From a virus, in the IMG/VR virus record IMGVR_UViG_3300043570_001175, positions 1 through 40,624 of that record: a stretch of DNA of 40,624 nt. One strand, 5' to 3'. The notes beneath the pieces were generated by a model. That model made no database searches, was not told where the DNA came from, and was given only the letters and a program-made list of their open reading frames with translations. Below are positions 15,468 to 22,747 of this stretch, in pieces (position 1 is the stretch's first letter; every line of letters begins with the position of its first letter). Made by a program: the position numbers and the translations under genes.

Positions 15468-17693
15468 TTATCCAAGTTGTGCGCTACCCATTGTGTATGA
15501 ATAAGAACCTAGCATGTTGTTTACCTGACCTACTTTATTGGTATCCATGTAAACATTACCACCTTTTGATACTGCAGCAATTAGTGCGTCTAATCTACTC
15601 TCTACTCCTTTGCTTGTAGTATTCAAGGATTTATCTAACGGCACAACAGCTTCAGGACCTGCTTCACCTACAAGCGCTGTGGTTGGCTTGGTTACAATAC
15701 CGCCTTTCGCTAGAGCTACTTTAGGCCCTGCTTGTTCAGCACTTTGAGCAGCTCCTTCTTGAGCTTGATTTAAAGCAGCCATACCTGTTGCAATGCCTGC
15801 TGCAATAGAGACAAGTCCTATTCCAAGGGTTGTAGCAGAAGCTAGGGTAATTGCTGAACCTGCTGCGATTGCTGTCTGAATTGCTACAACTGATGTTTGA
15901 ATAGCTAAAAATCCTGCCCTGGTTGCAGAGAGTGCTAATGCTGTGGCAATTGCTCCGGCTGCTCCTGCAATAAGCGGGAAACCTTTCATCATGAAGTCTA
16001 CAGCTCCGACTAGTGGGCCGACAATTCTAGAAATAGGTTCTGCTAGATCAGCAAACAGTGATTTGAGTTTTTCAACAGCTGCATTAAATTTAGCTTGCTC
16101 GTCAACTCTTTTTAGAGCAGCTAAAGCTTCTTCTTCGTTACCTATTGAGGCTAGAAGCTGGTTTGCTTTTTCTACCTCTCCTCTTTTTCTTAAAGCTTCT
16201 GCTTCACGCTCAATTTCCTGTCTAGTCTGAGTTCCTAGCTTAGCTAGGTTTTCTCTCTGTATTAAGGAGTTAGCAAGTTCGTCTGCTGATAGTCCTACAG
16301 CGTCCGCAAAGGCATCTTGCTGAAGTACGTTCATTCTTCCAAACTCAGCTGCAGAGCCTACTTGGCGGGCAATTTCGGCTGTTGCTTCAACTGTCTTACC
16401 CTGTAGTGCTAGTGCTCTAGCTCTTTCAAGATTAAGGTCTTTACCGGTTAGTAATTCTGCTTCTAACTCATTTCCAATAGATTGCTCGAAATCTAGCAGA
16501 CCTTTAGCAGCTTTTTTAGTCTGCTCAACTGTTAAGCCTAGCTGCTTGGCCTGTACTACTGCTTTAGCAATAAGTCCGGGGTTATTTTGGTAGATAAGTC
16601 TTAACTGACCTTCTACTTTAGCAACATCGGAGATAACTTTTCTATTATCAAGCTGTATACCTGTTTGTTTTGCAAGAGAGGCTGTTTGTCCTACAATCGC
16701 TGCAAGATTCTCTTCTGCAGTCTTACCGTTAGCAAGTCCAAACTCCTGAATAGCTTGTGCTGATTCAGCTTGCAGACCTACTTGCTTGGTCAGCATAATC
16801 TGATCTTCCAACTGACCTCTAGTAAATCTTGCGGAAGCTCCTAAAGAATCCTGTAATTGTGTCTGTGCTTCAAATAAGCTATTAGTGTTTACTAGTACAT
16901 TTCCTGAGGTTATGCTTATGCTTTCGAAATTATCTCTGACGAGTCTTGATTGCTCTTCCGAAAGTCCCATTGACTTCCCGATTTCAGTAACTTGCTTACT
17001 TACCTGGAATCCTAGCTGTACAAGCATCTGAAAAGCTTTTACCAGTCCTGTGATCACAGCAACAGGTCCTAGCATTTCCTTAAAGCTCGAAGCAAGAGCT
17101 TTTCCTCCGGCAGCAAATCCTTCGGCGGACGACTTGCCTGCTGCTACTGTCCTTCTTGCAGCTTCTTCGGCTTGCTTGAAAGGTCCCGCAAAAGCTCTAA
17201 GTCCTGGGATAGTACCGATGAACGTGCTAAGAGTTCCGAAGAACTGGGTTGATTTATCCAGTCGAGCAGCTTCATCAGCTAGTTCCTGGTAGAGTTTTTC
17301 GAGCTCTCTAGTCTCATTTCTAGCGTTAGAAAGATTCTCAGCAAGTTTTAGTGTATTTTCCCTAGTTTGCCCAGTCTGTCTTACAGCAGTAGCAGTTAAT
17401 CTATTAATCTCTGCTGTAAGTTCTCTTTCTTTATTTTGAATCTTTGACTTCTCTTGTAGAATTTTTTGAGTGCCTTCGCTACTTCGTCTAGCCTGTTCCT
17501 GTAGCTCGGCTACTTTACTGGCAGAAGCTATAAGTCCTCTATAGGTGGAACCAATATTTGTAGTACTTTCTCCAGCTGTTCGCAAAGCACGATTCAAACT
17601 AGCAGTAGAACTAACAATATCTCCGAAGATTGATTTAATCTCCGAAGCTCTGTCGATAAACTGCTGATCTATGTTTGGAGTTTCGTCTGCCAT
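15468..17693 (-). CDS. tail tape measure protein
   Basis: A 741-residue protein that sets tail length and is ejected during infection. Evidence: long coiled-coil-like stretch at about 40-145 (many E, Q, R, L heptads), Ala/Lys/Gln-rich helical middle, a long hydrophobic Ala/Gly/Ile region at about 570-665 that can insert in membrane, and a Gly-rich C-terminus with the GEAGPEAVVPL motif common in tape measures. It follows the tail assembly chaperone pair, the canonical position. At roughly 0.15 nm per residue it would give a tail near 110 nm. The TATTTATA motif ends only four bases before the ATG. Confidence 0.92.
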   Translation of the reverse strand: MADETPNIDQQFIDRASEIKSIFGDIVSSTASLNRALRTAGESTTNIGSTYRGLIASASKVAELQEQARRSSEGTQKILQEKSKIQNKERELTAEINRLTATAVRQTGQTRENTLKLAENLSNARNETRELEKLYQELADEAARLDKSTQFFGTLSTFIGTIPGLRAFAGPFKQAEEAARRTVAAGKSSAEGFAAGGKALASSFKEMLGPVAVITGLVKAFQMLVQLGFQVSKQVTEIGKSMGLSEEQSRLVRDNFESISITSGNVLVNTNSLFEAQTQLQDSLGASARFTRGQLEDQIMLTKQVGLQAESAQAIQEFGLANGKTAEENLAAIVGQTASLAKQTGIQLDNRKVISDVAKVEGQLRLIYQNNPGLIAKAVVQAKQLGLTVEQTKKAAKGLLDFEQSIGNELEAELLTGKDLNLERARALALQGKTVEATAEIARQVGSAAEFGRMNVLQQDAFADAVGLSADELANSLIQRENLAKLGTQTRQEIEREAEALRKRGEVEKANQLLASIGNEEEALAALKRVDEQAKFNAAVEKLKSLFADLAEPISRIVGPLVGAVDFMMKGFPLIAGAAGAIATALALSATRAGFLAIQTSVVAIQTAIAAGSAITLASATTLGIGLVSIAAGIATGMAALNQAQEGAAQSAEQAGPKVALAKGGIVTKPTTALVGEAGPEAVVPLDKSLNTTSKGVESRLDALIAAVSKGGNVYMDTNKVGQVNNMLGSYSYTMGSAQLG

Positions 17694-17697
17694 ATAT

Positions 17698-17705
17698 TAT
17701 AAATA
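17698..17705 (-). promoter_or_regulatory. TATTTATA motif before the tape measure gene
   Basis: Coding-strand TATTTATA followed by ATAT and then ATG; it sits directly behind a hairpin that overlaps the stop codon of the upstream gene. The spacing would make the tape measure mRNA nearly leaderless. Confidence 0.5.
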
Positions 17706-17709
17706 GAAA

Positions 17710-17728
17710 GTCCCTAGTTTTTAGGGAC
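17710..17728 (-). terminator. hairpin after the tail assembly chaperone genes
   Basis: Seven-base-pair stem, GTCCCTA (17710-17716) / TAGGGAC (17722-17728), five-base loop. On the coding strand it is followed by TTTCTATTTAT, a weak T tract that runs into the TATTTATA motif. The stop codon of the upstream frame lies inside the stem. Could be a weak terminator or an mRNA-stabilising hairpin. Confidence 0.5.
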
Positions 17729-18031
17729 CTTTGTAGAGTAAGTAGCAGGTTTTATGTTCGGCTTAGCAACTGTAGGGGCTGCTTTCTCAATTCCCTTAGC
17801 TTTACTGTAAGCTTCTTCTTCTGCTTCTTTCTTCTCTTCGTAGTATTTTCTCAAACTTTCAAAGGTAAACTTTCTAAGCCAGATCGGCATTCCGTAAACG
17901 GTCTCCCAAGTATACCCTCCATTGCCATGAAATACAATCTCATGGATTTGATTAAATACCGAGGTTCTATAGTGCGGCGTCAGGCCAAAAAAAGTTAACT
18001 CCGATTGGCAGGGCAGCCTCCTTCTCTGCAC
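17714..18031 (-). CDS. tail assembly chaperone, frameshift extension (GT-type)
   Basis: A second frame overlapping the end of the chaperone gene by 65 bases. From the T7 run onward it encodes 90 residues: GLTPHYRTSVFNQIHE, a GMPIWLRKFTFESLRKYY segment, then a charged helix (EEKKEAEEEAY) and a Lys/Pro-rich tail. The only start in the overlap is a GTG with no support, so it is most likely made as a fusion by ribosomal frameshifting, giving about 332-333 residues. This is the standard G/GT arrangement just before a tape measure gene. Residues before the T7 run in this frame are probably never translated. Confidence 0.78.
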   Translation of the reverse strand: MQRRRLPCQSELTFFGLTPHYRTSVFNQIHEIVFHGNGGYTWETVYGMPIWLRKFTFESLRKYYEEKKEAEEEAYSKAKGIEKAAPTVAKPNIKPATYSTKVPKN

Positions 18032-18713
18032 CTGTACCGTCGGTATAAGTAAACTTAAGGTTGATATCCGGACTTATTCTGGTGTACTCTTCTCTGAGTG
18101 CTCTTGCATCTCTAGCAAGTAATCCCTGCTCTACAAAGTCTCTAACATCTTTCTTATCTGAGGATCCGTTAACGGATGTGATAAGGTACTTAAGACGGGA
18201 AGTAACTTCTGAGATATTATCTTTGTTAATCTTTTGTAGACCTTTAATTTCCTGGTCAATCTTCTTTTCGTCACCGTGAGTAAGTACTTTGAAGGTAACT
18301 ACGTTGCTGGTATGAGGTAGTGTAAAAGTAAATTCGTTTTGTCCTCTTGTGTAAAGACTTTCATCAAGTTCTTTATTCTCCATTGTAGATAAATCTACAT
18401 TTTGAGGATATCCGTCGTAATTAAATTCATAGTCCTTACCGTATGAAAGGATACGAGCAGCTACCATGATAGCATTTTTATCACCGATAAGCAAATCGTC
18501 ATAATTAAACTCCGTTATAATCATCGACTGTAGGAGCTTATCAATAACCGTACCGTTCTTAATGTAGTTTTGGTTGGTTAGGATGTCTTCCTCTTTTGCG
18601 GTCATGTATTTCATTTCAATACTGCCGGCGGCTAGAGGATGACCTTCGGGATATAGCAAACCTTTTGAAGGAAGTTCTACTGTTTCAGTAGGTAACTTAA
18701 ATTTTGACTCCAT
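17967..18713 (-). CDS. tail assembly chaperone (G-type; T4 gp26-like)
   Basis: A 248-residue protein with an N-terminal LPSKGLLYPEGHPL motif (about 14-27) and a mostly helical, charged body ending NFFWPDAAL. The LPSKG start resembles T4 gp26-type proteins, which lie in the tail region of T4-like phages. In position it matches the short form of the tail assembly chaperones that coat the tape measure before tube polymerisation. Upstream is a strong terminator and a TATTTATA motif, so this starts a new transcription unit: chaperones, tape measure, baseplate. Confidence 0.82.
   Translation of the reverse strand: MESKFKLPTETVELPSKGLLYPEGHPLAAGSIEMKYMTAKEEDILTNQNYIKNGTVIDKLLQSMIITEFNYDDLLIGDKNAIMVAARILSYGKDYEFNYDGYPQNVDLSTMENKELDESLYTRGQNEFTFTLPHTSNVVTFKVLTHGDEKKIDQEIKGLQKINKDNISEVTSRLKYLITSVNGSSDKKDVRDFVEQGLLARDARALREEYTRISPDINLKFTYTDGTGAEKEAALPIGVNFFWPDAAL
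17987..17993 (-). promoter_or_regulatory. probable programmed frameshift site (T7 run)
   Basis: Coding strand reads GTT AAC TTT TTT TGG in the chaperone frame. A +1 slip (or -2) after TTT TTT moves into GGC CTG ACG of the downstream frame; a -1 slip meets a stop within three codons. A GGAG lies six bases before the T run. Site, direction and neighbouring genes fit a tail chaperone recoding signal. Confidence 0.68.
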
Positions 18714-18732
18714 ATAACTTTATTAATTTATA

Positions 18733-18740
18733 TATAAATA
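18733..18740 (-). promoter_or_regulatory. TATTTATA motif before the tail assembly chaperone
   Basis: Coding-strand TATTTATA followed by TATAAAT, 19 bases before the ATG at 18713 and right behind the strong terminator 18756-18774. Terminator then promoter is the natural reading. Confidence 0.55.
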
Positions 18741-18755
18741 TATGAAAATAAAAAA

Positions 18756-18774
18756 CCCGGCCATAAAGACCGGG
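18756..18774 (-). terminator. intrinsic terminator after the tail tube gene
   Basis: Five G-C pairs, CCCGG (18756-18760) / CCGGG (18770-18774). On the coding strand the stem is followed by TTTTTTATTTT. It closes the sheath-tube unit. Confidence 0.82.
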
Positions 18775-18799
18775 CTTGCGCTGTTTGACAGGGCGGGGT

Positions 18800-19285
18800 T
18801 TAGAAGTTCAATACGCAGTAGTCCATTGCAAGCTGCAGCTCAACGTTGATGGCATCTTCTGTAGACCAGTTATACTGACCGAAGTTAGAAGAGACTACAA
18901 ATGCACCTTTAATGATCCATTCACCAACGATATCACCTACAGGTCCTAGTACGTTTAGGGTTACGTCTTTCTTGTAGAAGTCTGAGTATCCAGCACGGCC
19001 AGTTACTGATTCGTATCCTAGACGAGCCCACTCCATAACTGCCTGAGCACCTGAGGGAGTGATTGGATCGTAAAGGTTTAGAGTCATGTTCTGCCACTCT
19101 CTTTTACCACGGATTTTTCTGTAAGTGTTGATGTGGTCAAGCTTGATAACACCATCAGTGAATGAAGGTGAAGTTGCACTCTTAACCAAGTATGATGGAA
19201 TTCCATCGATGTACATGATAAACCTGTTAGCTACCTTCGGCTCGAAGGCGGTGAACATGATTTCGTTTGGATCTAGTACTGGCAT
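18800..19285 (-). CDS. tail tube protein (T4 gp19-like)
   Basis: A 161-residue protein forming the inner tube through which DNA passes. It matches the T4 gp19 family in length (T4: 163) and pattern: N-terminal FEPKVANRFIMYIDGIPSYL, a central LDHINTYRKIRGKREWQNMT, LNLYDPITPSGAQAVMEW, and a C-terminal VELQLAMDYCVLNF. It follows the sheath gene, as in T4-like phages, and is closed by a strong terminator. A TATTTATA motif lies 21 bases before the ATG, giving it separate high-level expression. No Shine-Dalgarno; the ATG is preceded by CAAA. Confidence 0.95.
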   Translation of the reverse strand: MPVLDPNEIMFTAFEPKVANRFIMYIDGIPSYLVKSATSPSFTDGVIKLDHINTYRKIRGKREWQNMTLNLYDPITPSGAQAVMEWARLGYESVTGRAGYSDFYKKDVTLNVLGPVGDIVGEWIIKGAFVVSSNFGQYNWSTEDAINVELQLAMDYCVLNF

Positions 19286-19306
19286 TTTGCTGTCTGATTA
19301 TTTAAT

Positions 19307-19314
19307 TATAAATA
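19307..19314 (-). promoter_or_regulatory. TATTTATA motif before the tail tube gene
   Basis: Coding-strand TATTTATA followed by ATTAAAT, two bases after the sheath stop codon and 21 bases before the tube ATG. Confidence 0.5.
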
Positions 19315-19316
19315 GC

Positions 19317-21044
19317 TTATACGTTAAATGTTGCTCCTGTAGGTTGAACTACGAAGTCAAGTACGATGAATTCCGCAGTCTTGGTAGGTTGGATGAAGAT
19401 CTGACCTACTAACTGGTTTCTATCGATAACGTCAGCAGTGTTGTTGGTGTCGTCCATTACAACTCTGTAAGCGTACAAGCCTTGGCGCTGTACTACTGTG
19501 TCTAAGTAAGGATTTACTAGAGCAAGGAATCTGTTACGAGTTGTGATTGTGTTCTGTTCGAATACTAGGTTGTTAGCCTGATCACCAATGAAGTTCTTAA
19601 GGTTGATAAGTAATCTTCTTACGTTTACTCTGTCTAGAGCTGAAGACTTAGTCTGTAAAGTCTTCTGACCGTAAGCAACTACTCCTGTTCCTGGGAATGT
19701 AGCAAGTGGGTTAACTTTGGCTAAGTAAAGAGTGTCTCTGTCTGATTGAGAAAGCTTTCTTGCTGCCATAGTCACGCCTGGGATACCACCTCTTAGTAGG
19801 CCTGCTGGTGCGAACCATTCAGCACCTACTTTGTCGTTGAAGGCAAATACACCGCCTAATACTGTAGAGGCTGGAGACCAGATGTCTCTTCCTAGTTCCT
19901 GACTTCTAACTTTAACCCAAGGCCAGTAAGTGGCTGCGAATGAGCTGTTAAGTGCAGAAGCTTGAGTAGTTGCACCTGTTAATGTACCTGCGTAAGGAAC
20001 GGTGTCAAGAATATAGATTAAATCTCCTCTTTCTTCTGCAAGGTCTACAAAAGCCCCTACTCGTGAAGAGTGTACGCTATCGTAGATACCTGGGGTTAGA
20101 AGTACGTTGAATTTGTACTCGTCTCTGTTCCCTAGAGTTAGTTTAGCAAGAGCGTAAGCACTGCTATTAGAAGGATCAATACCTTGTGATTCTGTTGCAG
20201 ATGGAGCTGATGATCCGAATGCTGCAGCTACGTTGTTGAATAGGGTACCAGTTGCTCCTGTGAATGAACCGTGAGCTGAACCAGAAGCTCCTGCTAGTCC
20301 TGCAGCGAAGTATGGAGTGTAGGCTGATTTAGCAGTACCGTTGTTATCAAAGTAATCTGGGGTCTTAACTGCTACAGAGTCTACGTAAACGTACTTAGAA
20401 GCGTTTTGGTATTCTCCGTTGATTGATACAGCTCCGTCTACACCTACTGTTTTGTACATATCACCGATCTGCTTAGAAACGTAGTTTGGTGATTTAGGGT
20501 CAAGAGATAGGTTAGAGTAAGACTCGAGAATGATTTTATTTCTTTCGTTATCGTCACCTCTTCTAACTACAAGCGAGAAAGTACCGAGAGAAGAATTGGC
20601 AGAAGTAATCTCCCATCTTACATTATCTACTGAACCTGTACCAAGTGCGTTGTTGCTGCCTACGCTACCGCTGTTGTTCATGATCGTACCCTCGCCGATA
20701 GTAGCAAGAGTGAAGAGCGTTGTACTAGCACTTGCTACAGTAGCAGTAGCAGGAGAGAACGACTGGTCAGATACTCTGGTTACTAGAAGGCTTGTACCGC
20801 CCTGCTCGAAATACTTCTCGGCAGTTAATGCAGTGAAGTGTGAGTAGTAGTCGCTACCTGATTTGAATGAGCCACCGAATACGTTTAAGTACTCGCCATA
20901 TGAACGAACTACAGTCGGGATGCTAACAGGACCTCTTGCGGTAGGTCCTACAAGCGCTGTAGAAATTTCAGCAGCAGCTGGGGTTACGAAAGACAGGTCA
21001 TTCTCTCTTGAAAAAACGCCTGGTGATAAAATTCTTTCTGCCAT
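19317..21044 (-). CDS. tail sheath protein (T4 gp18-like)
   Basis: A 575-residue contractile sheath subunit. The N-terminus (LSPGVFSRENDLSFVTPAAAEISTALVG) carries the SPGV and TALVG marks of sheath proteins; the C-terminal third has DRVNVRRLLINLKNFI, FEQNTITTRNRF and a final VLDFVVQPTGATFNV, the conserved sheath core. The middle (about 100-300) is the variable surface domain. It is somewhat shorter than T4 gp18 (659). Its presence makes this a myovirus. It precedes the tube gene and has a TATTTATA motif 26 bases upstream. Confidence 0.95.
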   Translation of the reverse strand: MAERILSPGVFSRENDLSFVTPAAAEISTALVGPTARGPVSIPTVVRSYGEYLNVFGGSFKSGSDYYSHFTALTAEKYFEQGGTSLLVTRVSDQSFSPATATVASASTTLFTLATIGEGTIMNNSGSVGSNNALGTGSVDNVRWEITSANSSLGTFSLVVRRGDDNERNKIILESYSNLSLDPKSPNYVSKQIGDMYKTVGVDGAVSINGEYQNASKYVYVDSVAVKTPDYFDNNGTAKSAYTPYFAAGLAGASGSAHGSFTGATGTLFNNVAAAFGSSAPSATESQGIDPSNSSAYALAKLTLGNRDEYKFNVLLTPGIYDSVHSSRVGAFVDLAEERGDLIYILDTVPYAGTLTGATTQASALNSSFAATYWPWVKVRSQELGRDIWSPASTVLGGVFAFNDKVGAEWFAPAGLLRGGIPGVTMAARKLSQSDRDTLYLAKVNPLATFPGTGVVAYGQKTLQTKSSALDRVNVRRLLINLKNFIGDQANNLVFEQNTITTRNRFLALVNPYLDTVVQRQGLYAYRVVMDDTNNTADVIDRNQLVGQIFIQPTKTAEFIVLDFVVQPTGATFNV

Positions 21045-21070
21045 TTTGATGAAAGGTTAATTGATCTTAA

Positions 21071-21078
21071 TATAAATA
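21071..21078 (-). promoter_or_regulatory. TATTTATA motif before the tail sheath gene
   Basis: Coding-strand TATTTATA followed by TTAAGAT, 26 bases before the sheath ATG at 21044. Confidence 0.5.
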
Positions 21079-21098
21079 TGTGTCTTTAGTACAAACCA

Positions 21099-22106
21099 TT
21101 AGTTTCTCAAATAGCCATCGACGTAGGTCAAGCTTCCGGTTACTACCATTAGAGGACGTGAATACCTAGCCTGACTTCCTGTAGTTTCTACTACAGCGTT
21201 GTTGAATGTATAGGTCCTTAGTTGAGGGGTTGCTGTTTCTGCAGGTTTATCGCGTAATGCTATATCTCCCCAGGTCTGGTTAGGAAGGTAGCTACCGCTT
21301 GTAAACGTAATAGAAGCAATAGAGCCTGAGAAATAACTATTTTTAGCTGGAGATCCTCCAATATAGAAGTGTGTATTATTGGTAGTATTAAAATTTGGGT
21401 TTATCTCAATTGGGAAGCTTGTCTTGTTTCCTACTCCTCCAAAAGTCATTATATTCCCTTTCAATATAACAAAAGTAGAAGCGACGTATATTGGGTTCAT
21501 TCTATTTGCATAATAGGTATACTGATTGGTTGTATGTTCAGCATATCCAGCTGCCTTAGCCCAGCCTAGATCTGTGCTTGTATACCAGGTATAAGGTACT
21601 GTTTGTCCATTTAAGGTAGTTACGTCGTGAGTCATCTCTAAATAGAGAGTAGGACCTATTGTATAAAGTTCTAAAGATTGACTCATTGCACTTCCACTGT
21701 AGGTATGAAAGATTGTACGGCGGGTGTTGTCTGAGAAAAGTACCGGTTTGAATACTAGTGCAATTTCAATCTGGTTGTTAGCAGCTCTTCCAGTACCTGC
21801 CTCATTACCTCCTACTAGGGAAGCTGATAGGGCAGTTGCTCCGTCGAAGAATGCTGCCTTCTTAAAAATTGAAGGTGTTGTTCCGGAACCCTGTGAGGTG
21901 TCTGATCCTTGTGATGAACCGCCTGTAGTTGGGCCGGCCGGAGGTGGTGCTAGCGTAGAGACAGCAGGTCTGCTGATAGGCTGTGCAGCCTGTCCGCTAG
22001 TAATGGTACGGGCTGCTCTCGATGTTAGATTAGAGAACTGTAGTCTGTACTGCTGTGCCTGTACAGAGCTAGGTTGTAATCCAGATTTTTTGTCTCCTAA
22101 AGCCAT
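21099..22106 (-). CDS. LamG/ConA-like lectin-fold structural protein
   Basis: A 335-residue protein. Residues about 1-60 are an Ala/Gln/Ser-rich start, 55-80 a Pro/Gly/Ser linker, and about 85-300 a jelly-roll of the LamG type (AFFDGATALSAS, IEIALVFKPV, LELYTIGPTLYLEM, HFYIGGSPAKNSYFSGSIASI). LamG domains in phage proteins usually bind sugars on the host surface. It lacks the YNRALT..EI..N C-terminal motif of the paralogues at 22748-30985 and ends with a different beta-rich tail. It lies just upstream of the sheath gene and has its own terminator-motif pair upstream. Confidence 0.75.
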   Translation of the reverse strand: MALGDKKSGLQPSSVQAQQYRLQFSNLTSRAARTITSGQAAQPISRPAVSTLAPPPAGPTTGGSSQGSDTSQGSGTTPSIFKKAAFFDGATALSASLVGGNEAGTGRAANNQIEIALVFKPVLFSDNTRRTIFHTYSGSAMSQSLELYTIGPTLYLEMTHDVTTLNGQTVPYTWYTSTDLGWAKAAGYAEHTTNQYTYYANRMNPIYVASTFVILKGNIMTFGGVGNKTSFPIEINPNFNTTNNTHFYIGGSPAKNSYFSGSIASITFTSGSYLPNQTWGDIALRDKPAETATPQLRTYTFNNAVVETTGSQARYSRPLMVVTGSLTYVDGYLRN

Positions 22107-22121
22107 GTGGGGAAAGTTTTA

Positions 22122-22129
22122 TATAAATA
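22122..22129 (-). promoter_or_regulatory. TATTTATA motif before the 335-aa LamG gene
   Basis: Coding-strand TATTTATA overlaps the end of the T tract of the terminator 22135-22152 and lies 15 bases before the ATG at 22106: a compact terminator-promoter pair. Confidence 0.55.
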
Positions 22130-22134
22130 GAAAA

Positions 22135-22152
22135 AGAGGGCCGAAACCCTCT
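22135..22152 (-). terminator. intrinsic terminator after the 54-aa gene
   Basis: Stem AGAGGG (22135-22140) / CCCTCT (22147-22152), six-base loop; coding strand continues with TTTTTC. It ends the transcript coming from the small gene 22190-22354. Confidence 0.8.
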
Positions 22153-22189
22153 GGTGTGTGCATGGCATGCAAGTCGTTAAAAATACGTG

Positions 22190-22354
22190 TTATTTTGTAG
22201 TACTGTAAGGGAAGAGATTATTTAATTGCTCTTGTCTTTTCTTGCATCCGCAGTCCGGAATACCGACTGCATGAGTTACTGTTTCTACAGCCTTTGCAAT
22301 TCCTGTTACCTGTGTTACTTTTGCGATTGAATCGCCGAGTCCTTTTGATTCCAT
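22190..22354 (-). CDS. small conserved-looking protein with CxC motif
   Basis: A 54-residue gene, easily missed because of its size. It reads MESKGLGDSIAKVTQVTGIA and continues to GIPDCGCKKRQEQLNNLFPY before the stop. The amphipathic first half, the Cys-Gly-Cys followed by Lys/Arg, and the LNNLFPY end resemble small proteins I recall from other aquatic phages, function unknown. The codon pattern is clean, the frame closes 38 bases before a good terminator, and it fills the gap between two structural genes, which supports it being real. Two cysteines three residues apart could bind metal. Confidence 0.75.
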   Translation of the reverse strand: MESKGLGDSIAKVTQVTGIAKAVETVTHAVGIPDCGCKKRQEQLNNLFPYSTTK

Positions 22355-22367
22355 AACTTAAAAAATA

Positions 22368-22715
22368 TTAAATTGGTGCTCCTTCAGTTCTAGGGGCAGT
22401 CCACTCTTCGGTAGCTAGGATTGCTAGAATCTCAGAATGATTATATTCCGTTACTACGTCGTAGTCCAGAAAGTCCGGACGGCCGTAAGTTCCGGCCAGA
22501 GTCACAGAGGTCCTCTCCTCACCGGTTTCAATGTCGGTAAAGGTGTGGGTGATGTCCTGGGGTATGATATTGATTTCATACTTGATGAAGGTCTTAGAAC
22601 CGTCTACCGAATGCCGGAGGCTTTCAGGGGAAGATTCCATTACTTGACTGAAGTCGATGTTGGTTACTTCGGTGACCGGGATGATCACCCAGCGCCTGTT
22701 TTCAAACATACTCAT
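22368..22715 (-). CDS. hypothetical protein
   Basis: A 115-residue acidic protein with two possible starts (MSM; the third residue is also Met). It contains FENRRWVIIPVTEV near the N-terminus, a SSPESLRHSVDGSKTFIKYEI segment (28-48) and an NHSEILAILATEEWTAP end. I do not know the family; similar short proteins occur among phage appendage genes. No signal peptide. It lies just before the 54-residue gene with a 13-base gap and has a TATTTATA motif 16 bases upstream. Confidence 0.78.
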   Translation of the reverse strand: MSMFENRRWVIIPVTEVTNIDFSQVMESSPESLRHSVDGSKTFIKYEINIIPQDITHTFTDIETGEERTSVTLAGTYGRPDFLDYDVVTEYNHSEILAILATEEWTAPRTEGAPI

Positions 22716-22731
22716 GGTTTTTTAGTTTAAT

Positions 22732-22739
22732 TATAAATA
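22732..22739 (-). promoter_or_regulatory. TATTTATA motif before the 115-aa gene
   Basis: Coding-strand TATTTATA followed by ATTAAAC, 16 bases before the ATG at 22715 and near the stop of the LamG gene at 22748. Confidence 0.5.
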
Positions 22740-22747
22740 TCAATATC

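Noticed and set aside
21724-22200. 158-codon plus-strand frame antisense to the LamG gene
   Set aside because: Shadow of the 335-residue gene; it crosses a terminator and has no start context.
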